A stretch of DNA of 23,516 nt from a virus: positions 1 through 23,516 of the IMG/VR virus record IMGVR_UViG_3300028598_000009, one strand, 5' to 3'. Positions within the stretch are counted from its first letter, which is position 1, and every line of letters begins with the position of its first letter. The notes under the pieces were generated by a model, which had not been told where the DNA came from, did no database searches, and saw nothing but the letters and a program-made list of their open reading frames with translations. Shown piece by piece: positions 11,664 to 20,431 of this stretch. A program made the translations under genes and the position numbers.

Positions 11664-12097
11664 CACCACTGCACCTGCTTCTCGACGATCTTGAGTATGT
11701 CGCCCGGTACGAAATGCTGTAAGACTTCGCCGGTCCCGTCTTTAGACCGCAGAACAGCCCACTCGTTATTTAAGCAACCCAGTATCTTGCCAAAGCCGAT
11801 ACAGCCCTCAAAGTCCCTGAAGGTGTTTCCAGGATGTAAGAGGATAGCGTAGCGTTGGGCCTTTGGATCGGGATAGTGATAGACCCCTTTCTTTTCGTTG
11901 ATCAGGGCAAAGGTGTGGGGGCGAGAAGAGGAATTGTGAGTTTCCAGGGTGTAGCTTCCGAGGGGAATGCAGGAGTGGAAGGGTTTATTCTCTTTCCACG
12001 GGCGTTCCATGCTGTAGTATTTCTCATGGCCAAATTCAATCTCCCCAATCGTGCAAAAGGGGATGCCGGTATAACGGGTCAGGATGTGGGTTCGCAT
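11663..12097 (-). CDS. DUF5675 protein, candidate endolysin
   Basis: ATG 12097 is chosen for GAGG six bases upstream. The 144-residue protein has the DUF5675 pattern: YYSMERPWKENKPFHSCIPL with GSY, then ILLHPGN (86-91) and EGCIGFG (97-103). His88 ... Gly98-Cys99 recalls the H...(S/E)GC site of L,D-transpeptidase-like (YkuD) enzymes, so a peptidoglycan role is plausible. It lies in the lysis cassette, where no standard muramidase, amidase or transglycosylase is seen. Enzyme activity is inferred and unproven. Confidence 0.75.
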   Translation of the reverse strand: MRTHILTRYTGIPFCTIGEIEFGHEKYYSMERPWKENKPFHSCIPLGSYTLETHNSSSRPHTFALINEKKGVYHYPDPKAQRYAILLHPGNTFRDFEGCIGFGKILGCLNNEWAVLRSKDGTGEVLQHFVPGDILKIVEKQVQW

Positions 12098-12104
12098 GAT
12101 TGCC

Positions 12105-12455
12105 TCACGTTTTCGATCTGATGCCGTCTGCCCTTGCCTCCCTGATAAACTGCACCGCCTCATCAATGGCGGATTCCCTTTCCTTTTGCCAGTTGGATAG
12201 TCCTACGAGCCTGTGTGCGGCATCGTGTAAAGACTCAAGCATGTGCTCGATGTTCGTGTCTATCTTCCCCAAAGAGATATAGACCTTTCTCAAGTCCTTT
12301 AATTCGGATTCCACGTCACGGAGCCTCCTGTCAGTGCTTCTTCTTTCCTCGTTAGAGGCTGATATCATCCTTGCCACCCATATACTCCCGAGGATCGACA
12401 ATGGGATGAGTGATATCAATAACCCTATCACTACCTTTTCCATAAAGATGTCCAT
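12105..12455 (-). CDS. Membrane-anchored coiled-coil protein, lysis region
   Basis: The 116-residue protein has one N-terminal membrane helix (about residues 8-29, VVIGLLISLIPLSILGSIWV) and then a long charged coiled coil (NEERRSTDRRLRDVESELKD). TAGGAG lies seven bases before ATG 12455. It stands between the tail-fibre genes and the lysis genes. A holin, antiholin or membrane-tethered virion factor are all possible. Confidence 0.6.
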   Translation of the reverse strand: MDIFMEKVVIGLLISLIPLSILGSIWVARMISASNEERRSTDRRLRDVESELKDLRKVYISLGKIDTNIEHMLESLHDAAHRLVGLSNWQKERESAIDEAVQFIREARADGIRSKT

Positions 12456-12496
12456 AGGCTGCTCCTAGCGGTTAGACCACCCCTCCGTGTGTGGCC

Positions 12497-12763
12497 TTAA
12501 TGTACTTTGAATATGTCAATAAAGTGCCTGAAGCCCTCAACCAGTATCCAGCCTAGCGCACCCAGAAACGAGGCCACCAGAATCCTGAGAGCCGTTGAAG
12601 CAGCCTGATCTCCGCGACGTGATAATGCAGCATGAAACTGCACAGCATCATTGAGAGCATCAAAGTCAATTTTCTTGAGGTCTTCGATATCAACCCCGTG
12701 CTTCTCCTTGAGAGTCTTGATAAACGCATTGACTTCCCTTTCTGCTTTTTCGTCATCTGTCAT
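12497..12763 (-). CDS. C-terminally membrane-anchored protein, 88 aa
   Basis: The 88-residue protein is soluble and charged at the N-terminus (MTDDEKAEREVNAFIKTLKE) and has one membrane helix near the end (ALRILVASFLGALGWILVEG, about residues 58-77). ATG 12763 overlaps the preceding stop as TAATG. Single-helix proteins of this size occur in lysis cassettes as holin or pinholin partners, but its role is not established. Confidence 0.6.
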   Translation of the reverse strand: MTDDEKAEREVNAFIKTLKEKHGVDIEDLKKIDFDALNDAVQFHAALSRRGDQAASTALRILVASFLGALGWILVEGFRHFIDIFKVH

Positions 12764-13158
12764 TAATACCCTTTCAAATCCAGCGCAGCCTGAAAGACGA
12801 TGAGTGTATCGCCGCTGGTCTCAGCCGTGTTGGACATGGTTATGATATCGTCCATCTTGTCAAAGGTCGTTTCCAGTCCGGCCATCTCGGCGGACAGCTC
12901 GGAAGTCAACACCTCACCTCTTTGCAGCATGGCAAGGAATTTGCTGTGCTTACCATGCAAGTGGTTCTCTTTCTCCAAATAGTTTTCCTGTGTGCCGCCT
13001 GGGATCTGGGCAATAATGCGCTTTCTGGCCTCTGCTTTAATGGCTTTAATCCGGGTATTCTCCGCAATCGCCAACTCATTTTCATTGGATTCAGCGAGAA
13101 AGGCGGTTTCTTCTTCAGGAGTTAAGGTAACTCTTTCCCCGTTGATCAATCTATCCAT
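12763..13158 (-). CDS. Putative tail-fibre-associated protein, 131 aa
   Basis: It begins MDRLINGERVTLTPEEETAF, a start seen in small proteins next to phage tail-fibre genes. The middle is basic and helical (IKAIKAEARKRIIAQIPGG) and the end is Thr/Ser-rich. It follows the fibre gene by two bases. A chaperone or fibre-attachment role is plausible from position only. Confidence 0.6.
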   Translation of the reverse strand: MDRLINGERVTLTPEEETAFLAESNENELAIAENTRIKAIKAEARKRIIAQIPGGTQENYLEKENHLHGKHSKFLAMLQRGEVLTSELSAEMAGLETTFDKMDDIITMSNTAETSGDTLIVFQAALDLKGY

Positions 13159-13160
13159 CT

Positions 13161-14141
13161 CTATACTCCTGCTGCGAGGCCATAGACCTCAATAGTGCTG
13201 TCGAGATCCACGTTGCCAGTGGAAAAGTAAAATCGTAGGGCGGTGATTGCAGAATAATTATTGGTGGTAAATCCGGCACATTTCTCTTTATACAAATTCC
13301 CGGATTGATTCAGATGGACAACATGAGAGTCAATTGCGGCGGGACTGTTAGCCGATTGCGAATTATAGATAAACAACTGCCCATTGACATATTCACCCAC
13401 CGCATTACCGCAGGTCTGAGCAACGGGGAAAATCCCCGAGGTCGCTGACGCTTGCCCCAAATACGTTGCGGCGGAATCATTGCTCCTGTCAACATGATAT
13501 TTATAAGAAGCCGTAATATAGGTCGGAGTCGCCCCATAACCTTGCCGCATGGAAAAGGTCACATTATCACTCACTGGTTTGACATCTTTGAACAATACAA
13601 GGTAAGAGTCATGGGCGGTGAGCCCGGTAAAATCCACCGTTGCAACCGAGGCCCCCGAAACAGTGGTGGAATCCAGTAATTTCCATAAATAGGTGTCAGT
13701 CAGGGTTGAGGTGACGAGGTTCGACGGCGAAGGATTCAATAATTCCCACACATCATTGGCCGTGTTGTATTTCAGGATCAGGAAATGTCCGGCCCCATAA
13801 ATATCCCCCGCCAATAAAGCCTGGTTGCCGTCTTTTACAATCGTTTTGGCCGTTAATCCATCCGGTGAAAAAGTCGGGGTCGTGGTCGCATTGGCTCCCG
13901 CCGCTCTGAGAACAATGGTGCGCCCGTCATAGAGGGCGGTCAGGGCAGGGGAGAAGGTGGCCGTAATGGCATCCACGGTACCCGTGGCCGTGGCAGTCCC
14001 GTCAATCCGGTCCTTCCAGCGCCTTATGTCGGCTTGTGATTCTCTCCCGGCATCATTCACTGCCGAGGGGGGCATTCCTTCCGGCCAATCAGCGGTGTTG
14101 GAAGCGGCTGTCGTGGAGTAGTTTTCTGTATCGTTTGACAT
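13161..14141 (-). CDS. Tail fibre protein
   Basis: The N-terminus, YSTTAASNTADWPEGMPPSAVN with DAGRE, is the common podovirus tail-fibre attachment domain. Then come repeats rich in Thr, Ala and Gly, typical of beta-structured shafts. The C-terminal third (LTAHDSYLVLFKDVKPVSDN ... FYFSTGNVDLDSTIEVYGL) looks like the receptor-binding head. It binds the host surface. ATG 14141 overlaps the previous stop. No variable-repeat or C-type lectin features of BPP-1 Mtd are seen. Confidence 0.8.
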   Translation of the reverse strand: MSNDTENYSTTAASNTADWPEGMPPSAVNDAGRESQADIRRWKDRIDGTATATGTVDAITATFSPALTALYDGRTIVLRAAGANATTTPTFSPDGLTAKTIVKDGNQALLAGDIYGAGHFLILKYNTANDVWELLNPSPSNLVTSTLTDTYLWKLLDSTTVSGASVATVDFTGLTAHDSYLVLFKDVKPVSDNVTFSMRQGYGATPTYITASYKYHVDRSNDSAATYLGQASATSGIFPVAQTCGNAVGEYVNGQLFIYNSQSANSPAAIDSHVVHLNQSGNLYKEKCAGFTTNNYSAITALRFYFSTGNVDLDSTIEVYGLAAGV

Positions 14142-16879
14142 TATTGCTCCGATAATCTCGCTTGAAATTCATCATCAGTGATAAGGCCGACAGAGGCCAA
14201 CAGTTCTAATGTGCGACGGGTAATCACATTATGCTCAGCTACGTCTGCCATTTTCGCCATATCTTCAGGATTCAGTATTGCTCGGGCCATTGCCTTGTGC
14301 GCCTGCCTATTATCCAGCCTCACAATCGCAGTAAAGGCACGACCGCGACGAGTAAGGGGTGGCGCTGGGCCAGCCCGAAATGTCTGAAGGATGGCTTCTC
14401 TTGATTCTGGGTCGGATAAGATTTTACCCTGACGATTTAATATCTGGACCGTATCGTTAATGGTTTCCAGATTCTTTCTGTATTCTTTGCCCATGATCGC
14501 CTCAATCACATCGCCCTTCTTATGCACGATATCACTGAGCTGTTTGGGTTTGATGAACCCGGTTTCAGGGTCGAAGGTTGACTTACGCAGATCCAGGGCA
14601 AAATCGGATTTGAACCGATCCCAGACTTCAGGATGGTTGCGGGTAATGCCTTTGACGTACTTGACCTTGCTGATAGAGGCTTGAATCCCCCTGCCGTTGG
14701 GGGTCGTAAAACTGCCCGCTTCGTTGGTGACAAACTTGATCAGGTTTTCAGGATCGAGTGAGGCCAGTTTGCCTTTGCCCCATCGTTGCTCGGCATTCTT
14801 CAGTATCCGTTTTTCCTGCTCGACCTGCTTTTTAACGACCATCGCAATGTCGCCGGTTTTACGGATCTGATTCAATTCCTGCTTGGTAAAAAACCGACTT
14901 AGCACTTCCTCGTTATTGTCAAACCATTGCAGTGACCGTTCTGCTAATTCTTCTTTTTCAAACTTCCCGCCCCGCAACGGGCGCATTTTGGCGATGACGT
15001 TTGTCTTATAATCGTCGGCCAACGCCTCTTTCCACTTATTCATCAAGGTGGGCTGATCGTTAATCACACGAAGAAGCTGATCGGCTTCATCCCCGCCGCC
15101 CCTTAATATCGTGTCAACAAAGTCAGGGTCCTTGATTTTGTATGTGCCCTTGCTGGTTTTCTCGGTCAGATCACCAATGACGCTTTTTTCAAAGATGTCA
15201 TGGAACTCAGCGGTCTTCTGTTCCGCATTTTTGATCTCGTTTAAGAGGTCGGTTCTGCCCGATTTAACTAAGGCGTCATCCCGGTCCTTTACCAGTGCCT
15301 TGATGGTTTTATTGAGATCCCGGATATCCAGATCGGGGTCTTGACCATACTTACTTTTCTCCCGCATTCGTGTTTTGAGCCGCGAAATTTCACGCTGGTA
15401 ATCAGCGAGATCAGCGCCTTTTGCGCCCTTGCGGAAGATGTTGGTCTGCGGCACATTAGTAATGGCGGTATCGGCTTGGCGTTCATAGATTTGCCGCACC
15501 TGCCTGGCTTCTTTCCCAATAGGGATGTTGATCCCAAAGGTTTCGGTTTGTGGGTCGAATTTACCCATCGCCCGCATATCTTCCCAGGCTTTATCCTCGG
15601 CCTCCTTAAACGCTTTCCGCTTTTCTAGTATGGTGTTGCGCGTCGGCTGACCGGCCATCTTTTTGCGAACCCGGCTAATATCGTCCATCTGGGTTCGGAA
15701 TTCATTTTTGGTTCTGGCGACAACCCCTTTAGCCTGAGCAGCACGATGTTTAACCTGTTGTTCAGCCATATCGTTCAAGGTCTGGGCCGACGACCTGGGT
15801 GGCGCGATACGTTCAAATGCCTCGACCGCACCTAACTGATCGGTCAGATCCCGTTGTCTGAAATCATCGGCATATTCCACCTTACCGCGTAGCCGCGACT
15901 CTTGCGATCCGATAGTAACGTCATCTGTCCGCTTATACAGCGTACCCTTCACCGCGCCTTTTCGCCCGATGATCTTGTTGATTTCGTCCAGGACCATATC
16001 GGCCTGCTGGGTACTCATGCCATGCTTCAAGGCTTCATCGTGCGTGAATATCCCGCCTTTGATGAAATTTCGTAATCCCTTGGTTGTGACGACCGCCCCA
16101 CCGACAACACCAGTCGTCACCCCTGCCGCCGCGCCGACTTTGCCCGCACGTTTGTAAACGTCGGGCCAGGTTAGATCGTGGATGCCCATGAATTTACCCG
16201 TGGCAAGGCGTAGAAATTCGCCGGTCCCTGCCCCCGCAGCGGAGCCTGCGGATTCCCCGGCAGTAATTGTTAAAGGATTGCGGGTGATGGTCGCTGCCCC
16301 CATGCCGCCCAGAACGGTGCCAGCGACATCCCCGGCAATCGGCAAGCCGTGACCTGCCGCACCCAGCATATTCGGTTCAGCGCGTTTGATGACTTTATCA
16401 GTCGGGTCGAGATAGAGAACATCCTGACCGCGCCGGAAAACCGTCACGGGCGTTTGGTATTGCTGGCTTAACACATTCCTGAGTGATTCGGCCTGATCGG
16501 CACCGAAACCCAACTGAATATCGCCCGCAGGTAATGGAGTCCCCGTTTCAACGCCAAGCTGCTGAAGTTCTGCGGCCCGCTCAATGTCCTGTACCGGACC
16601 TCGCGGCAATCTCACCGCCCCCGGGCCAAAACGCTCCATCGGTGGGGCAGATTCAGTGACTCGCCGCATTTGTTGGGCCTGATTAAGAGAGGTCGCCATT
16701 TCAGGGGTTAGCCCGGGTTTGCGGGCTGACATATACTGGATCAATTCATCCTCGGACTTGGTTCTGAGTTTTTTTATGATAGAGGTAACGACAGTTCGGC
16801 GGCGATCTTCAGGCAAAGATTCAAGCTCTGCCCTTCGTTTTCGCACAATCGCGGCCGCCACATCCTCATAAATGCTCAT
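14141..16879 (-). CDS. Large internal virion / DNA ejection protein
   Basis: At 912 residues this is the largest gene. The N-terminal 170 residues are mixed. Residues about 172-265 are Gly/Ala-rich with glycine-zipper spacing (GDVAGTVLGGMGAATI; VGAAAGVTTGVVGGAVV), as in proteins that enter membranes during genome ejection. The rest is long, charged and helical. It overlaps the upstream gene as ATGA. Podovirus ejection proteins sit here, between stabilisation protein and fibre. No lysozyme or transglycosylase motif was recognised. Confidence 0.7.
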   Translation of the reverse strand: MSIYEDVAAAIVRKRRAELESLPEDRRRTVVTSIIKKLRTKSEDELIQYMSARKPGLTPEMATSLNQAQQMRRVTESAPPMERFGPGAVRLPRGPVQDIERAAELQQLGVETGTPLPAGDIQLGFGADQAESLRNVLSQQYQTPVTVFRRGQDVLYLDPTDKVIKRAEPNMLGAAGHGLPIAGDVAGTVLGGMGAATITRNPLTITAGESAGSAAGAGTGEFLRLATGKFMGIHDLTWPDVYKRAGKVGAAAGVTTGVVGGAVVTTKGLRNFIKGGIFTHDEALKHGMSTQQADMVLDEINKIIGRKGAVKGTLYKRTDDVTIGSQESRLRGKVEYADDFRQRDLTDQLGAVEAFERIAPPRSSAQTLNDMAEQQVKHRAAQAKGVVARTKNEFRTQMDDISRVRKKMAGQPTRNTILEKRKAFKEAEDKAWEDMRAMGKFDPQTETFGINIPIGKEARQVRQIYERQADTAITNVPQTNIFRKGAKGADLADYQREISRLKTRMREKSKYGQDPDLDIRDLNKTIKALVKDRDDALVKSGRTDLLNEIKNAEQKTAEFHDIFEKSVIGDLTEKTSKGTYKIKDPDFVDTILRGGGDEADQLLRVINDQPTLMNKWKEALADDYKTNVIAKMRPLRGGKFEKEELAERSLQWFDNNEEVLSRFFTKQELNQIRKTGDIAMVVKKQVEQEKRILKNAEQRWGKGKLASLDPENLIKFVTNEAGSFTTPNGRGIQASISKVKYVKGITRNHPEVWDRFKSDFALDLRKSTFDPETGFIKPKQLSDIVHKKGDVIEAIMGKEYRKNLETINDTVQILNRQGKILSDPESREAILQTFRAGPAPPLTRRGRAFTAIVRLDNRQAHKAMARAILNPEDMAKMADVAEHNVITRRTLELLASVGLITDDEFQARLSEQ

Positions 16880-17916
16880 TTAGGAAATTCTCTTTGCAGT
16901 ATAGAATCGGCAGTTACATCGTCATCGTCTTCGGGAAATCCGTCGCCGATCACATCCTCAATTCGCAGGGATGTGCCGCGCAGTTTGGGGTGTCGTTTTT
17001 TGTTGACCAGATATTTCTGATTATGCGCCCGGGTAATTCGTCGCATGTTATCTCGAAGCAAGGTAATCATAGAGGCTTTATCTGCCCCGGCTCGAAACAT
17101 TTTTTCAGCAAACCGAACATCAGCATCCGATATTCTTCCGCCAGGATCGAGGGATTTGGCTTTAATATAAGCAAGTTCCATTATCGCGCTATCAACGCGA
17201 TCATCGTTGATCGCGGCTCTGCGGAACCGATCCATATTTTCTTTATTCAGTTGGACTTTGGTTTCATCCAGCTTCCCGTCTGGCGTCAGTACGGAGTCAA
17301 TGTTCATAGATTGTCTTGCTTGGGCAACAAAACTGTTCATCCTAGATACGGCATCACCCGTTATGCCGCCGATATAATCATCACCGGATACATACTCGAC
17401 CAGATCCATCATAGCCAATAGATTCGTTCGGGTCGTGACTTCTGACTCATCCATCCCGACCTGCACCTTCCCTAATTGTGTTGATGTGGGGATCACGTCT
17501 TCCGCTCCACCCGTGATCTGTGTGCTGACAAGTCGTGCATTTCGCCCTGCGGGCTTTATTCCGCTGCCTGTATATTCATATACTCCCCCGTCCTTGCCAG
17601 TAAAACCTAAGAAATGCCGATTCTGATCGGGATCATAGAACGAACCGCGCTGTAAGTCCGGCGAGGACGGCATGAACTGGGATTGCAGCACATTCTGGGT
17701 CACTTCCGGGTATGCTCCCGCCCGCATCATGCCGGTCAATACGTCCTGTTTGGTCATTTGGGGCGTAGGGGGCAGATCAACGTTCAGATTGGTATTGGTC
17801 GGAGCCTGTACCGTGGGTTGCTGACCGAGGTTGTACAGCTCAAGCAGGGAGGGGGCGATCTCCCGCTCCGCCATCTGCTTTTCGCGGTTTTTCATAGTGA
17901 AGTTGAACATTGCCAT
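16876..17916 (-). CDS. Internal virion protein, 346 aa
   Basis: The protein has an N-terminal helical segment, a Pro/Thr-rich linker and a C-terminal helical domain with ELAYIKAKSLDPGGRISDAD, a motif recurring in podovirus internal proteins. It ends in an acidic stretch (GDGFPEDDDDVTADSI). The stop overlaps the 912-aa gene start. Its position suggests an ejection or core protein made together with the 912-aa partner. Confidence 0.65.
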   Translation of the reverse strand: MAMFNFTMKNREKQMAEREIAPSLLELYNLGQQPTVQAPTNTNLNVDLPPTPQMTKQDVLTGMMRAGAYPEVTQNVLQSQFMPSSPDLQRGSFYDPDQNRHFLGFTGKDGGVYEYTGSGIKPAGRNARLVSTQITGGAEDVIPTSTQLGKVQVGMDESEVTTRTNLLAMMDLVEYVSGDDYIGGITGDAVSRMNSFVAQARQSMNIDSVLTPDGKLDETKVQLNKENMDRFRRAAINDDRVDSAIMELAYIKAKSLDPGGRISDADVRFAEKMFRAGADKASMITLLRDNMRRITRAHNQKYLVNKKRHPKLRGTSLRIEDVIGDGFPEDDDDVTADSILQREFPK

Positions 17917-17919
17917 GAT

Positions 17920-18501
17920 TCAAAGCTCTTTTGTGAAGCTGAACATTTTGCTTAAACCCGGGATGATTCCCCCGAAACTGCGAGTATCGCCTTGAGATTC
18001 ACCCAATACGGTTGGCGGTCCAACCACATCGGCGTAGTTTTGGGCGGCCATCCACGGGAACTGTTGAAGTAGGGCGGCGAATTGAGGACTATTCCGGGCC
18101 GCCTCCATCTGCCGGTTCCGTTCATCGCCGTACAACCCTGCACCGATCTGGGCCATGCGATCCTCGGCACCAATACGGTGCAACCCCGAACCGTAGCGTC
18201 CGGTACTCGCAAATTGAGAATCGAGTGAGGGGCGGATCTGGTTATACATCGCCTGTAGGGTGTTACCAAATTGCTCCGATCCGGGCATGTAGGCTCCCCC
18301 GAGGGTATCGAGGTATTGCCCCCCGGCCGCGAGATTTAACGGTCCTGCGGCCTCTTGCGCCCCGGCGACGGATGGAGAACCAAAGGTCGTCTGTGCCTGG
18401 TTGTAGACATCGCTCAGAAACGGGGTCTGGGCCGGGTTCACGTATTGGCTTGAAGACTGTGAACCTCTGCTACCACCAAAGAGTTTATCAAGTAATCCCA
18501 T
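17920..18501 (-). CDS. Virion structural protein, 193 aa
   Basis: It begins MGLLDKLFGGSRGSQSSSQY and continues with Gly, Ala, Gln and Ser-rich sequence, including NPAQTPFLSDVYNQAQTTFG, a pattern seen in podovirus internal or tail structural proteins upstream of the ejection genes. It ends FSFTKEL. The role in the particle is inferred from this pattern and position. Confidence 0.65.
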   Translation of the reverse strand: MGLLDKLFGGSRGSQSSSQYVNPAQTPFLSDVYNQAQTTFGSPSVAGAQEAAGPLNLAAGGQYLDTLGGAYMPGSEQFGNTLQAMYNQIRPSLDSQFASTGRYGSGLHRIGAEDRMAQIGAGLYGDERNRQMEAARNSPQFAALLQQFPWMAAQNYADVVGPPTVLGESQGDTRSFGGIIPGLSKMFSFTKEL

Positions 18502-18505
18502 CGTC

Positions 18506-18832
18506 TTATCCTAGTAGTGCGTATCGAAAGTCTCGATCTGTTTGTGCATTGTTGGCATGAGTGAGGACGAAGCTGGTCCCCGCCGTGGTAGAGCTGTGAT
18601 AAATCGTGCCGTTGCCGATCTCGGCAGATGCGTTGGCCGTGATCGGGGAGAGAATCACGACCGTATCCGATCCCACTCGAAAGTCCGTCACGGTGGTCGT
18701 GGTGACACTCGCTGTTAAAGTCACTGTACCGGTACTGTTGATCTTCCCGTCTAATGTCCGGTTGACGACTTCCGTGGTTTGGCGAAGCCCTTCCTCGGTA
18801 TCAGTCGGTCTTGAGGGCGCTAAGGGGAACAA
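18506..18832 (-). CDS. Hypothetical virion-region protein, TTG start, 108 aa
   Basis: TTG 18832 is the only usable start: the frame is closed upstream by a stop, and AAGGA lies eight bases before the TTG. The 108 residues are Thr/Val-rich beta strands (TVTLTASVTTTTVTDFRVGS) after a short charged helix. It overlaps the 53-aa gene by 32 bases, so the pair may be translated in coupling. A fibre or baseplate-like beta protein is possible. Confidence 0.6.
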   Translation of the reverse strand: MFPLAPSRPTDTEEGLRQTTEVVNRTLDGKINSTGTVTLTASVTTTTVTDFRVGSDTVVILSPITANASAEIGNGTIYHSSTTAGTSFVLTHANNAQTDRDFRYALLG

Positions 18833-18962
18833 AGTCGATGTCCTTGCATTTGGTGGTTTTTACATTAATCGCCAGATCGTCATAGAGGTGGCATTTTCGG
18901 TAATTGCGCTTATTGCGAGTGATCGCGGTTTGTCCGTGTTGACAGTCTTTACACAAGTTCAT
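18801..18962 (-). CDS. Small Cys-rich protein, 53 aa, in late operon
   Basis: ATG 18962 overlaps the stop of the stabilisation-protein gene as ATGA. The frame ends at TGA 18801. The 53 residues have C4, C7, C24 and C39 with one or more His (LCKDCQHG ... RKCHLYDD), a likely zinc site, and a basic middle. A small metal-binding protein amid tail genes is unusual. It may be a virion accessory or an assembly factor. Confidence 0.65.
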   Translation of the reverse strand: MNLCKDCQHGQTAITRNKRNYRKCHLYDDLAINVKTTKCKDIDFVPLSALKTD

Positions 18963-20431
18963 CGGCGTCCCGTTTTCACGGCCTCCAGTAGTTCAACCCC
19001 TTGAGCGTGGGTAAAATCCCCACTGGTATTAATCCGTAGGCGGTGTCGAAACCCGTTGGATCGCAAGGAACAATTACCCGAGTCGTTCTGGCTTTTGACC
19101 GATCCCCAGGTGACGCTTTGCTGATCGGTATTGCGGGTTCCGGCCTGTAAGGTCGCGGCATTGTCCACAATGGGGCGTGCTCTGGAGATTAAGGATTTAT
19201 ACCCGTCGAACACCTGGAACTCGCCGGTTTCCAATATGGCACTCAGGGCGGTTCCTGAGAAAGTCGAGAGTTGGTGGCTGGTGTCAAAGGCGGCTAACGA
19301 GAGATCGCCGCCCTGCCACACTTTCGAGTCCAATGACGGGGATAAGGTATCAATGTCGGTGGTAATCGCATCCAGCCCGTCCAGGGTGTAGCCTAACGAG
19401 ATAAACTGGAACAAGGTTTCACAGTCCACTTCAGCACAGCCCCACCAATTATAGGTCCAACTGTAAATCAGGAGCTTATCGGGGTTGCCTGTAATGGATG
19501 AGTTCGAGGGATAGGCCCAAATAATTAATTTGTTGATGGGATCGACCGCGCTTCTGACCCGATGAACAAAGGCGACGTTCAGATCGGCAAAAAAGGTCTT
19601 ATCGACTTTCCCCTCGCCAATCGGTTCAGATCGGTCATAAGTAAACGCATAAAAGCCGTCTTCCGCGATGTAAAACGAGGTCTGTCCTAACGTGGCAATG
19701 TCGGGGATAAACGCCCCTCTTGCCGTTTCCACCCGGTCAAAACTGAAGACGCTGGGTGATCCCACGTAGGTAATTCGGCTGATGGCCTTTTCCTGAAAGG
19801 CAGCCCCATATACCCCGCCAACGACTCCTCTCACTTCGCCAAACGAGGAGTCGAGGTTTTGATAATCCGCCTGGGTCGTGGCAGAGACGGTCCAATCGGT
19901 CGGATCGCCAATCGCTGACCATCTCACTCGATACGGCACGTTCCCGTCAGTGGCATCAAACGTATTCCCCACCATGACGAAATCCCCGACCACTGTTATG
20001 TAGCGAGCTTTTGGGGCTCCGGCGGCCAGATCGGCAAATAAGGAGGAGGTGCCTAACGTGTACTCCTGGATGGCTTCCGCGAAGTTTGTCGCCAAAACCT
20101 GTTCGCCCCACTTGGTCCAGTTCCATGTATCGGTATCAGCAGTATTGTAGCCTAATGCCTTGGATACCACGGCCCATGCGCTTGCGGTGGACAGTTTGTA
20201 CAGATCCCCCGTCGATCCGGCGAAATTCGCACTGTTGCCCGCATCGTCCTTCGCGGCAACCCCGGAGAGAATGGCAGCACTGGCGGCAGAGGTAAACGCT
20301 TCCAGACTTCCAATCGGCAGATAGCTCTTGCTCCCGGGAATGGCGTTTTTGATCACCGTCGCGCCGGGGTTCAGATAATCCGGTAGATCCGGCAGCCATT
20401 CACCCAACGGTATAAGTTCACCGACCCTCAT
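18959..20431 (-). CDS. P22 gp10-like DNA stabilisation / tail hub protein
   Basis: The 490-residue protein begins with LGEWLPDLPDYLNPGATVIK followed by NAIPG, then GSLEAFTSAA, the start typical of the phage stabilisation family (P22 gp10-like). Repeated GD-x-V-x-V-GN and Trp/Tyr strand segments suggest a beta-propeller. These proteins close the portal channel after packaging. It follows the adaptor gene with ATGA overlap, the order found in P22-type podoviruses. The family call rests on the N-terminus, repeats and order. Confidence 0.8.
   Translation of the reverse strand: MRVGELIPLGEWLPDLPDYLNPGATVIKNAIPGSKSYLPIGSLEAFTSAASAAILSGVAAKDDAGNSANFAGSTGDLYKLSTASAWAVVSKALGYNTADTDTWNWTKWGEQVLATNFAEAIQEYTLGTSSLFADLAAGAPKARYITVVGDFVMVGNTFDATDGNVPYRVRWSAIGDPTDWTVSATTQADYQNLDSSFGEVRGVVGGVYGAAFQEKAISRITYVGSPSVFSFDRVETARGAFIPDIATLGQTSFYIAEDGFYAFTYDRSEPIGEGKVDKTFFADLNVAFVHRVRSAVDPINKLIIWAYPSNSSITGNPDKLLIYSWTYNWWGCAEVDCETLFQFISLGYTLDGLDAITTDIDTLSPSLDSKVWQGGDLSLAAFDTSHQLSTFSGTALSAILETGEFQVFDGYKSLISRARPIVDNAATLQAGTRNTDQQSVTWGSVKSQNDSGNCSLRSNGFRHRLRINTSGDFTHAQGVELLEAVKTGRR

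Noticed and set aside
13161-14141. Diversity-generating retroelement, expected because the capsid genes resemble BPP-1
   Set aside because: No reverse transcriptase, template repeat or Mtd-like C-type lectin end was seen in the tail fibre or elsewhere in the window.
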